Shown piece by piece: positions 44,291 to 51,615 of a DNA stretch of 64,000 bases. Where the stretch lies: positions 632,248 to 696,247 of the forward strand of contig QHXR01000001.1 of assembly GCA_003223025.1 (NCBI GenBank). The letters run 5' to 3'. Positions within the stretch are counted from its first letter, which is position 1; every line of letters starts with the position of its first letter. The stretch is from Acidobacteriota bacterium. Its GTDB lineage: Bacteria; Acidobacteriota; Blastocatellia; Pyrinomonadales; Pyrinomonadaceae. The notes below the pieces were generated by a model that saw only the letters and a list, made by a program, of their open reading frames with translations, searched no databases and had not been told where the DNA came from. Position numbers and translations under genes: made by a program.

Positions 44291-44319
44291 AACATAAAAC
44301 ACTAGACAACACGAGTCAA
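44291..44319 (-). promoter_or_regulatory. candidate promoter of the subtilisin gene
   Basis: Minus strand TTGACT, 17-nt spacer, TATGTT, about 90 nt upstream of the ATG. Operator-like palindromes lie just upstream of the -35 box. Confidence 0.5.
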
Positions 44320-44343
44320 CACTATTTTTTCAACCTGAATGAT

Positions 44344-44485
44344 GATTCGGTCAACTTGAATTATGTTTCGGTCACGGTGACCGAAAATCAGAAAAAAAGT
44401 TTTTCGTTTTGAGATTTTTCGATTTTTGAGCGAATAAAACCGGTCGCGCAGCGACGCTTCATGTTCGGTCATTCCGACCGCCGAA
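44344..44485. promoter_or_regulatory. cluster of TTCGGTCA/TGACCGAA operator-like sites
   Basis: A perfect 21-nt palindrome TTTCGGTCAC-G-GTGACCGAAA lies at 44366-44386. A half-site TTCGGTCA lies at 44346-44353, and a second imperfect dyad CGGTC-attcc-GACCG at 44466-44480. All sit between the divergent subtilisin gene and the small plus-strand gene, the usual place for a shared regulator's sites. The binding protein is unknown. Confidence 0.5.
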
Positions 44486-44581
44486 ATGACATGTCGCAAT
44501 GAAAGCCGCTAAGATAAATACGTCGCCTATCGCGTCGTCAGATTTGCCGGAACGCGGCGAAAATTTTTGAAGGAACAAACG

Positions 44582-44791
44582 ATGGAAGAACTTTTAAGAA
44601 ACCTAACGGGGAAGAAGATCGATGTGAGTTGCGGGTCGGGACCCATACTACGAGGAGAAGTTATCGAGGTCAGGAGTGGGGTCCTTTATCTTCGAGATGA
44701 CGACGCCAAGACTGCGTATCTTTCGATCGACAAGATCGCTTCGATATACGAATGCTCCGACTCGGCTTCGCGCCCCGGCTTTATCGCTTGA
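44582..44791 (+). CDS. MM0924-family small protein
   Basis: 69 aa, one small beta-barrel-like domain (MEELLRNLTGKKIDVSCGSG ... GEVIEVRSGVLYLRDDDAKTAYLSIDKIASIYEC). The pattern resembles the MM0924 family (LSCGxG...GxVxEVxxGVxYLxDExxxxxYVxxxKI), function unknown. The start was chosen at the ATG after GAAGGAAC; the TTG at 44567 is an alternative. A strong palindrome follows the stop. Confidence 0.72.
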   Translation: MEELLRNLTGKKIDVSCGSGPILRGEVIEVRSGVLYLRDDDAKTAYLSIDKIASIYECSDSASRPGFIA

Positions 44792-44808
44792 CGCGATTTA
44801 AAAGGAAA

Positions 44809-44838
44809 AGTCCCGATGATCGGCCGATCATCGGGACT
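44809..44838. terminator. 30-bp perfect palindrome between converging genes
   Basis: AGTCCCGATGATCGG / CCGATCATCGGGACT with no loop, flanked by A-rich sequence. It probably terminates transcription from both sides; the minus strand runs into TTTTCC. Confidence 0.65.
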
Positions 44839-44863
44839 CAAAAATCTGAGTTACTAATCCTAT

Positions 44864-45604
44864 TTACTTACCGGCTATTTCTTCAATGACCGCTTCGCGT
44901 GACGGTCCCGCCGGCATGCGCCTGTATCCGACGATCCGATTTTCCCAGTATCCTTTGAATGAAGAGTAAGTAATGCCTTTGCTCGATGACGCCTGGTAGA
45001 AGCCGTTCTCGTCGGCGACGATGCCCATGTGGCCGAGGCCATTGAAGAACACGAGCGTACCGAACTTAAATCTTTCGTCACCGGTCACAGGCTCGGACAT
45101 CGCCCACAAGCTTCTCGCACTCTGACGCGTGAAGCTGATCCCCGCGTCCTTAAATACGCTCCAAACAAATCCTGAGCAATCGTAGCGATTCGGACCCGCC
45201 GATCCATAAAGGTAGGGAATGCCGAGTCGGGATTCGATGCCGCGCATGAGTTCCGACGAAACGGACGAGCTATACGCCATGCGTCCCGCTGCCAGCGACG
45301 CGGCTGCGGCGTTCATAGCCATGGACATCGACGTCTTTTTGACTAATGAAGCATTGTTTTGTGCGGGAACGACCAGTTGGTTGATCAGAGTAGGTCGGGT
45401 TGTCGGAGCGTTTACGGGAAGTGAAGAAGTGAGTGATTTCGTTTTATCTATTGTGTCTGCTGCACTCGGCGGCTGGTTCAGAGGTCTACTTGAGGTAGAT
45501 TTTACGATTCGCGGCCTGTCTTGGGCGGAAGTGGCGGCGGCGAAAACAAAACTAATAAACAGTGCACAGACGGACAGATATGAAATCTTCTTCAAATTAT
45601 TCAA
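44864..45604 (-). CDS. NlpC/P60 (C40) cell-wall peptidase
   Basis: 246 aa exported peptidoglycan peptidase. TTG start at 45604 preceded by AGGAG; the signal is ISYLSVCALFISFVFAAATSAQ. A linker of about 90 residues precedes the catalytic domain: Cys143 in NRYDCSGFVWSVF and His192 in GLGHMGIVADENG, with a YQASSSKGITYSSF block in the expected third-residue region. Length and order suit a D,L-endopeptidase. Confidence 0.92.
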   Translation of the reverse strand: MNNLKKISYLSVCALFISFVFAAATSAQDRPRIVKSTSSRPLNQPPSAADTIDKTKSLTSSLPVNAPTTRPTLINQLVVPAQNNASLVKKTSMSMAMNAAAASLAAGRMAYSSSVSSELMRGIESRLGIPYLYGSAGPNRYDCSGFVWSVFKDAGISFTRQSARSLWAMSEPVTGDERFKFGTLVFFNGLGHMGIVADENGFYQASSSKGITYSSFKGYWENRIVGYRRMPAGPSREAVIEEIAGK

Positions 45605-46011
45605 AACGTATACTCCTAAATTTTTCTCTTAGCAGGGCGAGGCCGGAAGGGCGAAGAAGCAAGCAAAAGTGACCGTAACCAAATGAGGGTTTGAACCGGA
45701 TTTCTCCGAGTTCGTTGAGCTTAAGTTTTCGTTTTTGCTTATTGTCGCCCGAACTACTTTTGTAGTTCCCAAATCCGAATCGAGTTGCGGCCGGGGGCCG
45801 CTGTCCGGATCTCAGCTAACCCAAAGGGTAGCACTTTGAGTCTAAAAGGCGCAAATGGGTTGTCAGGAAAGTTTCCCTTCTGTGATTTCGGGCTGCAAAA
45901 CATGGGCTTTTCTAATCCAGGATTAGAAAAGCCCGATTTCCGCCTTCCCCGCCGAGCTACCTTCAGTTGTCTTTCGTATGCGAAGAGAAAGAGCCAATCG
46001 CGGGATGTTTT
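45605..46011. other. 407-nt intergenic region rich in hairpins
   Basis: No convincing gene. Hairpins on the plus strand: GAACTAC-tttt-GTAGTTC (45751-45768), GCGGCC-ggg-GGCCGC (near 45786-45800), GCTAACCC-aaa-GGGTAGC (near 45815-45832), and a 31-bp near-perfect palindrome GGGCTTTTCTAATCC-A-GGATTAGAAAAGCCC (about 45903-45933). It is upstream of both divergently or tandemly arranged minus-strand genes and could hold a structured leader RNA. Confidence 0.5.
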
Positions 46012-46043
46012 CAGAAAAAACAAAGCCCGGAAAATATCCGGGC
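46012..46043 (-). terminator. terminator after the Fe-S carrier gene
   Basis: Minus strand GCCCGG-atatttt-CCGGGC followed by TTTGTTTTTTC, 26 nt past the stop codon. Confidence 0.85.
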
Positions 46044-46068
46044 TATTGTCTGCAATTTTGAGATGTAT

Positions 46069-46425
46069 TTAAGCCGAGAACGAGGTTCCGCAGCCGCAGC
46101 CGCCGGTCGCATTCGGATTCTCGAACGTGAATCCCGAGCCCATCATGTTGGACGTGTAATCGATCACAACGCCGTTCAGATACTGGGCCGAGAACATATC
46201 GACAAAAAGCTTGATGCCGTGACGATCGAGAACAAAATCACCCTGACGCGAATCTTCCTCGATATTCAGGCTGTACTGAAAACCCGAGCATCCGCCCGGC
46301 ACGACCCGAACTCGAAGCCCCGCCGTGTTGGTAAGATCTTCTTCGCCCTCAAAAAATTTCTTGATCTCTTCTGCGGCGCTCTCGGTGACGCCTAATTCAA
46401 CTGTTGGAGCTGCTACTGCTGACAT
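46069..46425 (-). CDS. A-type iron-sulfur carrier (IscA/ErpA-like)
   Basis: 118 aa; passes Fe-S clusters to apo-proteins. The three conserved cysteines are present: LRVRVVPGGCSGFQYSLNIEE and the C-terminal GGCGCGTSFSA. FVDMFSAQYLNGVVIDYTSNMMGSGFTFENPNA is the standard core. Whether it is IscA, ErpA or SufA cannot be fixed without context; no isc or suf genes are nearby. An upstream near-palindrome TTACgTTAAtGTAA at 46478-46491 could be an operator. Confidence 0.93.
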   Translation of the reverse strand: MSAVAAPTVELGVTESAAEEIKKFFEGEEDLTNTAGLRVRVVPGGCSGFQYSLNIEEDSRQGDFVLDRHGIKLFVDMFSAQYLNGVVIDYTSNMMGSGFTFENPNATGGCGCGTSFSA

Positions 46426-46665
46426 GTGGTTTTTGTTTCTCCTTAAAAATTTTCGGACTCACCTCAACAGCGAATCCTTACGTTAATGTAAATATTAGCC
46501 AAAAGGTTCTAATTTAACAAGCGGTAACTGACTTCGGCTTCGCAGGAGCGTTGTTACGATGAGGCCGCCGCCCAGAGCGTTTGCCGCAGTTACCTTTAAG
46601 TTATCTCTTCTCTGTTCCGGCGAACCTGTACTTCTCTGAATCCCGTATTCGCCCGACCGTAGTAA
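46426..46665. other. 240-nt gap upstream of the Fe-S carrier gene
   Basis: Holds the Fe-S carrier leader (AAGGAG about 13 nt before its ATG) and degenerate sequence leading into the regulator remnant. A hairpin-like CGGTAACTGACTTCGGCTTCGC...CCGCAGTTACC pair lies near 46522-46594. No gene supported. Confidence 0.4.
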
Positions 46666-46857
46666 GAACGTCTTTCCATTCACATCGAACTAGCGCTCGC
46701 CGGACTCGGCGAAGAAGATGTCGCGAGCGACTGGCTCGAGAAAGCCCGAGCTGAATGCTCGGGCTCAATGGCGATCGTGAAAGTCGATCCGCTGCTGCGG
46801 CTTCATTCGAATCCGCGGTTCGTGCACGTGCTGAAGGAAGTTGGATATTCCGAATGA
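46666..46857 (+). pseudogene. remnant of a winged-helix/TPR-type protein C-terminus
   Basis: The frame reads ...IHIELALAGLGEEDVASDWLEKARAE... then MAIVKVDPLLRLHSNPRFVHVLKEVGYSE and a stop at 46855. This matches the terminal TPR block of the complete regulator at 51616-53547 (EAIEWLEKGLEERDPNMTWI ... FLQHNDRFRKILREVGLND). No start or upstream domains remain; a stop lies at 46663. Interpreted as the decayed tail of a paralogue. Confidence 0.65.
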
Positions 46858-46882
46858 AGCACAACACCTGGTAACAAACCGA

Positions 46883-46920
46883 GAAAGAGGCTGCCCGAAA
46901 AGTACAGCCTCTTTCTTTTA
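46883..46920 (+). terminator. terminator-like hairpin after the regulator remnant
   Basis: GAAAGAGGCTG / CAGCCTCTTTC, 11-bp stem, 11-nt loop, then TTTTATT. Located between the remnant and the converging FG-GAP gene, it may serve both. Confidence 0.75.
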
Positions 46921-46935
46921 TTCCGCCGCGGCAGT

Positions 46936-49020
46936 TTACGGCACATACGACGCCTGCGTCGGGATGTCACCCGTTGATCCGAATTGCTGGATCAAAATTC
47001 CCGATGTCGAGCGTTGAATGAACCAGTTCGCACCATTCGGTCTGAAGATCCCGAAATCCGCTTTGCCGTCGCCGTCAAAATCCGCGGGTGCCGGAACATC
47101 ACCGTTTGCTCCAAAGGGAAGGGCGAAGAAACTAAAATCTTCACTTCGCAAGACGTACCACGAACCGTTGGCCGGCCGCCAAACGGCGATGTCGGTCTTG
47201 CCATCGCCCGTGAAATCCGCAGGAACCGGTTTGTCTGTCCCGACTCCAAAGGTGGTGACGAAGATCCCGGCTGTCGATCGGTTTACCCACCACGATCCAT
47301 CCGCCGGACGGAATATCCCGATATCGGATTTCCCGTCGCCGTCATAATCTCGGTTCACCGGAATATCGCCATTCGCTCCCCACTGCGTGATCTGAAATCC
47401 GCCCGAACTTTTACTGACGTACCACGTGCCTTCCGAGGGTCGATAGATGGTCAAGTCCGCCATTCCATCACCGTCAAAATCGCCGGGCGAAGGTTTGTCG
47501 GTCGATATCCCGAACGGAACCGAGAAGAAACTCAGGTTCGAGCTTCGTAATACAAACCACTCTCCCGTCGAAGGTCGATAGATCGCGATATCGGTCTTTC
47601 CGTCTCCGTCGTAATCCGCCGGAACTGGTTTGTCGGTACTCGAGCCGAATGTCAAAGCGCGGACAGTGTTGTCGGAACTTTGTTGATACCACCACTGTCC
47701 ATTTGAAGGACGGAAGATCGAAAGGTCTGAGAGACCATCGCCATCGAAATCATAGAGCGTCTTATTTATCGATGTGAAATAGTAAACGGCACCTTGTCCG
47801 TTCGGTAAGGTGAGAGCTTTCTCCGGCGCTCCCACGACTAGATTACCGAAGCTCAACGCGATGCTTCCTCCCATGCGGTCGCCGTTGAAAGGATCGCTCT
47901 GTGCGAGCTTCTGCTTCTCGGTCCACACGCTTCCGGTTCGCGTAAAGACGTACGCCGAACCTGCGTCCGGTCCGCCGGCCGTGGTGTCGTCTTCGCGTGC
48001 TCCGACGGCAACGACGTTGTTGCTGACCGCGACTGAATACCCAAAGCGGTCGACCGAAGCGCCATCCGACGCGGTAAGACGTCCTTGCGATACCCAACTC
48101 GCGCCGTTGAATTCATACACATACGCTGCTCCGTATGCAGGCTGCGCGACGATCGGTGTATATTGCAGAGCTCCGCCGACAAGCGTGTTGCCTTCGATCG
48201 CGACAGAGTTGCCGAAGCTATCTCCATTCGCACCGCTCGCAATTGAAATTTTGTCCTGCTGAGAATAGACGCCTCCGCCACTGTCGACAAAAACGTACAC
48301 CGAACCGGCCGCCGTGAACGGCACGTCGGCACCAGGGGAACCGACTACCAATTTGCTACCGCTGACTGCCAATGCTTCGCCGAAATGATCGCCGAGGATG
48401 ACGCCGCCGGCTGGGATGAGTTTCTGCACTTGTGACCAAACAGTTCCGCTTTGCGTGTAGCGATAGACGGCGCCAGCATCCGAATTACTTGGTTGATCGG
48501 AAAAATTTGCGCCGACAAAAATGGTTGGCCCGCTAACTGCGACCGCTACTCCGAATTGATCATCGGCAGCCGCATCGCTCGCCGTGAGTTTTTGCTGGAA
48601 TGTCCACGTTGTCCCGCTGCGAACAAACACATAAGCCGAGCCGGCGTTCGATAGCGGAGAATCGTCGTTGTATGCTCCGACCACGATCGTGTTCTCGCTG
48701 ATCGCGACCGAATAGCCGAACTTGTCGGCCACCGCCCCGTCGGGTGCAAGCAAAACCGTCTGCTGCGTCCAGGTGCCGCCAGTCAGCACATAAACATACG
48801 CGGCCCCGGCTTGTGACGCCGTCGTGCCGTCAAATCGGGCACCGACTACCATCGTGTTTCCGCTGAGCGCGACGGCGTTGCCGAACTGCGCTCCCACACC
48901 GCGTGGCGTGCTCGTGATCTTTTGTCTCTGCGTCCAGCTCGCCAGGGCAGGCGTTGCGAGCACAAGCAATACGATGAAAAATGGAAAGCATCTGACGACT
49001 CTCTTTGAATAGCAAAACAT
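46936..49020 (-). CDS. secreted FG-GAP beta-propeller and VCBS-like repeat protein
   Basis: 694 aa with signal FPFFIVLLVLATPALA. Residues about 30-420 are seven or so FG-GAP blades (FGNAVALSGNTMVVGARFDG ... DKFGYSVAISENTIVVGAYND), each with an AGSAYVFxxxGTxW strand, predicting an integrin-alpha-like propeller. Residues about 425-694 are the DYDGDGKTDIAxxRPSxGxW repeats also found in the delta-60 proteins. GAGGAG precedes the ATG. Function unknown; surface or extracellular matrix component likely. Confidence 0.9.
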   Translation of the reverse strand: MFCYSKRVVRCFPFFIVLLVLATPALASWTQRQKITSTPRGVGAQFGNAVALSGNTMVVGARFDGTTASQAGAAYVYVLTGGTWTQQTVLLAPDGAVADKFGYSVAISENTIVVGAYNDDSPLSNAGSAYVFVRSGTTWTFQQKLTASDAAADDQFGVAVAVSGPTIFVGANFSDQPSNSDAGAVYRYTQSGTVWSQVQKLIPAGGVILGDHFGEALAVSGSKLVVGSPGADVPFTAAGSVYVFVDSGGGVYSQQDKISIASGANGDSFGNSVAIEGNTLVGGALQYTPIVAQPAYGAAYVYEFNGASWVSQGRLTASDGASVDRFGYSVAVSNNVVAVGAREDDTTAGGPDAGSAYVFTRTGSVWTEKQKLAQSDPFNGDRMGGSIALSFGNLVVGAPEKALTLPNGQGAVYYFTSINKTLYDFDGDGLSDLSIFRPSNGQWWYQQSSDNTVRALTFGSSTDKPVPADYDGDGKTDIAIYRPSTGEWFVLRSSNLSFFSVPFGISTDKPSPGDFDGDGMADLTIYRPSEGTWYVSKSSGGFQITQWGANGDIPVNRDYDGDGKSDIGIFRPADGSWWVNRSTAGIFVTTFGVGTDKPVPADFTGDGKTDIAVWRPANGSWYVLRSEDFSFFALPFGANGDVPAPADFDGDGKADFGIFRPNGANWFIQRSTSGILIQQFGSTGDIPTQASYVP

Positions 49021-49065
49021 AATTTCTCCTCTTAAAAACAGCCCAGTTTTAATTCGGGCGTCATG

Positions 49066-51192
49066 TCACGGTAAATAGCTGGTTGGCGTCGGAATATCGG
49101 TCGAAAGCCCGAATGGAATCGTCCGTTCGCCGGCGGTACTTTGCTGGATATACCAAGTGCCGTTTCGGTAAACCGCCACATCGGCGCGGCCGTCTCCGTC
49201 GTAATCGGTAGGAACGGGAATATCGGTCGGGATTCCCCCGTAAGCGTATTGAACAAGTCCCGATTCGCTCTTCAAGATGAACCATGTCCCGTTACGAAAC
49301 ACGGCAAGATCGGTTTTGCCGTCGCCGGTGTAATCGGCCGGCACGAGCCTATCGGTAGAAATTCCCCACTGCGTCGCAGTCGACGAGTTGTTGTTCAAGT
49401 TCAGCGAGTACCACGTGCCGTTTGCAGGGCGGAAAATCGTCGGATCAAAACGGCCGTCGCCGTTGTAATCACCTCGAGCTGCGATATCGCCGCTGCTTCC
49501 CCACGGAACGAACGAAGTGTTGCCCGAAGCATTATTAAAACTGCCGCGATAGTAGAAGTAACTTTGCTGCCCGGCGACAGCACCCGGGCGGAAAACCGCG
49601 GGATCGGCTTTTCCGTCCCCGTCGTAGTCAGCAATAACCGACGGGTCGTCGCCGGTCTGCCCAAATTGTTCGAGCCTCACCGTGCTATCGAAACTGTTCA
49701 GGATCCACAAACTCGCCGCCGCACCGGATCGCCATACTGCAAAATCTGTCTTGAGATCGCCATCGTAGTCGGCTGCCGCAAGCTCGTCCGTTGCAAGGCC
49801 CCATTTTGCGCCCGAGATCGAGCCACTCGAACTCGCGAGCACGTACCACGTACCTTCCGACGGACGAAAGACGGATATATCTGACTGGCCGTCGCGGTCG
49901 AAGTCCGATGTTTCACCGGTGTCGCCGGAATAGCGGGCGAGTGCAAATTTTCGAGTTCCGGGCGATCCGACATCGCTCTCACCGCCGCCAATGATCCTGC
50001 CGTTTGTTTGAATCGCGACAGCGTTCATCGCCTCGGAACTTCCGCCCAGATCGGTTCGAACTACACCACCCGTCCCCCATTTCATATCGAGCGATCCGTT
50101 CCTGTTGTAGCGGACGGCCACAAAATCGAGATTGCTGCCGTTCGGACTTTTTCCACCAACGACGATCTTTCCATTTGCCTGGATCGCGATGGATCTTGGC
50201 ATGTCAAAAGCCGCGCCGGCTCCAATCGGAGTTACGACCAACCCGCTGTTGCCGAATGTGTCATCAGTGGAGCCATCGGTGTTATATCGAACGACCCAGA
50301 AGTCGTATCCCGCCGCGTTGCTCGTATAACTGCTGCATGCGACTACGATCTTTCCGTCTTTCTGTATTGCCACATAAGCCTGCTCGACATTTGTACCGAC
50401 GGTAGTCAAAACGCGGCCATCGTTGTCGAAGGATGTATCGGGCGAGCCGTCGGATTCGTAACGCAGCACCGTCAACGCGTATGCGGAACCGGTGTAATAG
50501 TTATGGGCGATGACGATCTTGCCATCCGATTGTAGAGCCATCGAATCCGTGATCGCGTTTCCGGGGCCGAGCACAATAACGATCCCGTCAGTGTCGAACG
50601 TCGTATCCAGCGATCCGTTGGTGTTGTATCGAACGATCGCGAACGAATTTACAAATACCGGATCGCTGTCACTTCGACCGGATACGAGGATCTTGCCGTC
50701 GGGTTGGATCTTTACGGCGAACGCCACATCCGAACTGCCGCCGATCGGCGTTTCGACGATCCCATCGCCGTCGAAAGTGCTATCGAGCGCACCGTTGGTG
50801 TTGTACCTGATGACCTTGATGTCGACGTTTGCCGGATTCCCATTATTTCCAACGACGACGATCTTGCCGTCCGCCTGCAGTGCGACGCCGAGTGCATCGC
50901 CTACGACCTGGACAGCGGTCACAGCTCCGTTGAACGCGGTGTCGGGCGCGCCGTCGGAGTTGTAGCGTCGCACTCCCATCATTCCGCCTGCACTTCCGAC
51001 GGCGATGATCTTTCCGTCAGGCTGGATTGCGAGCGAGTTCACATAGTTGGTATTCGCCCCGACCTGGGTGGTGACAATACCGTTTGTGCCGAAGGTAGTA
51101 TCAAGCCCGCCTTGCGCCGCGTAGCTTAGAACCGTCATCGATGTGATGGATAGAAATAAAATGGATATTTTGCTGTAAGGTCGCTTTTTCAT
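49066..51192 (-). CDS. secreted delta-60 repeat / VCBS-like protein
   Basis: 708 aa; N-terminal signal (ISILFLSITSMTVLSYA), then delta-60 repeats (LAIQPDGKIIAVGSAGGMMGVRRYNSDGAPDTAF ...) to about residue 430, then C-terminal DFDRDGQSDISVFRPSEGTWY units. These retain the same closing TDIPTPTSYLP sequence type as the other repeat proteins. The start ATG overlaps the stop of the small upstream gene (ATGA), with AGAGGAAAT as ribosome-binding site. Second-last gene of a minus-strand operon with the FG-GAP protein. Confidence 0.9.
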   Translation of the reverse strand: MKKRPYSKISILFLSITSMTVLSYAAQGGLDTTFGTNGIVTTQVGANTNYVNSLAIQPDGKIIAVGSAGGMMGVRRYNSDGAPDTAFNGAVTAVQVVGDALGVALQADGKIVVVGNNGNPANVDIKVIRYNTNGALDSTFDGDGIVETPIGGSSDVAFAVKIQPDGKILVSGRSDSDPVFVNSFAIVRYNTNGSLDTTFDTDGIVIVLGPGNAITDSMALQSDGKIVIAHNYYTGSAYALTVLRYESDGSPDTSFDNDGRVLTTVGTNVEQAYVAIQKDGKIVVACSSYTSNAAGYDFWVVRYNTDGSTDDTFGNSGLVVTPIGAGAAFDMPRSIAIQANGKIVVGGKSPNGSNLDFVAVRYNRNGSLDMKWGTGGVVRTDLGGSSEAMNAVAIQTNGRIIGGGESDVGSPGTRKFALARYSGDTGETSDFDRDGQSDISVFRPSEGTWYVLASSSGSISGAKWGLATDELAAADYDGDLKTDFAVWRSGAAASLWILNSFDSTVRLEQFGQTGDDPSVIADYDGDGKADPAVFRPGAVAGQQSYFYYRGSFNNASGNTSFVPWGSSGDIAARGDYNGDGRFDPTIFRPANGTWYSLNLNNNSSTATQWGISTDRLVPADYTGDGKTDLAVFRNGTWFILKSESGLVQYAYGGIPTDIPVPTDYDGDGRADVAVYRNGTWYIQQSTAGERTIPFGLSTDIPTPTSYLP

Positions 51193-51464
51193 ATTTCCTC
51201 TTGTTGAGTGGCCGGCCGCTGATATCCGGGTAAAGAATTGAGACAGACCAGTACGCGGTCAGTCTCGATAAAATGAATTGCGTCGACTTCGACCATTCGG
51301 TAGATGTCGCGCTCAGTTTTTTGCGTCAGAACGGCGGCGATCTGCACGGTCGCCATCTCGGACATGCACTTGCATACCGGGCAAAAACTCTCAAACCGAT
51401 CGCTGCGGCTGCTGTATGCCACCGTTTCGTTGACTTCTATTTCGAACTCGGTTTTTTGCGTCAT
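51189..51464 (-). CDS. small Cys-containing protein coupled to the delta-60 gene
   Basis: 91 aa from the ATG at 51464. Contains a C-x2-C-x-C cluster (ESFCPVCKCMSEMATVQIAAVL) followed by a beta-strand region (TERDIYRMVEVDAIHFIETDRVLVCLNSLPG). No signal peptide, so probably cytosolic. No family recognised. Overlap with the delta-60 gene by ATGA implies translational coupling. It is divergent from a winged-helix/TPR regulator. A metal- or redox-responsive role is only a guess. Confidence 0.68.
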   Translation of the reverse strand: MTQKTEFEIEVNETVAYSSRSDRFESFCPVCKCMSEMATVQIAAVLTQKTERDIYRMVEVDAIHFIETDRVLVCLNSLPGYQRPATQQEEI

Positions 51465-51615
51465 GTATTTTTCTTGTTTCCCTTTTGCTTCGGGTCTACA
51501 ATTAGCGTGCAATCCGTTTCAATTGCCTCCTGGTCCATTTGATAGACGCCATCCTCGCAGATGGGGCCGCGGGCGTCTTGGATTCAATCGGACAAAGCTC
51601 TGACATTGTTCTGAC

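Noticed and set aside
44302-44499. 65-codon minus-strand frame upstream of the subtilisin gene
   Set aside because: Composed of low-complexity AT-rich sequence and operator repeats.
45740-45860. Possible cyclic-di-AMP (ydaO-type) riboswitch, from a CAGCTAACCC segment
   Set aside because: That segment is on the plus strand while the peptidase gene is on the minus strand, and the other conserved blocks could not be found.
45754-46023. 89-codon minus-strand frame
   Set aside because: Crosses a 31-bp palindrome and a terminator; no family or signal.
46601-46867. 88-codon minus-strand frame
   Set aside because: It is the shadow of the plus-strand regulator remnant, which matches a real family.
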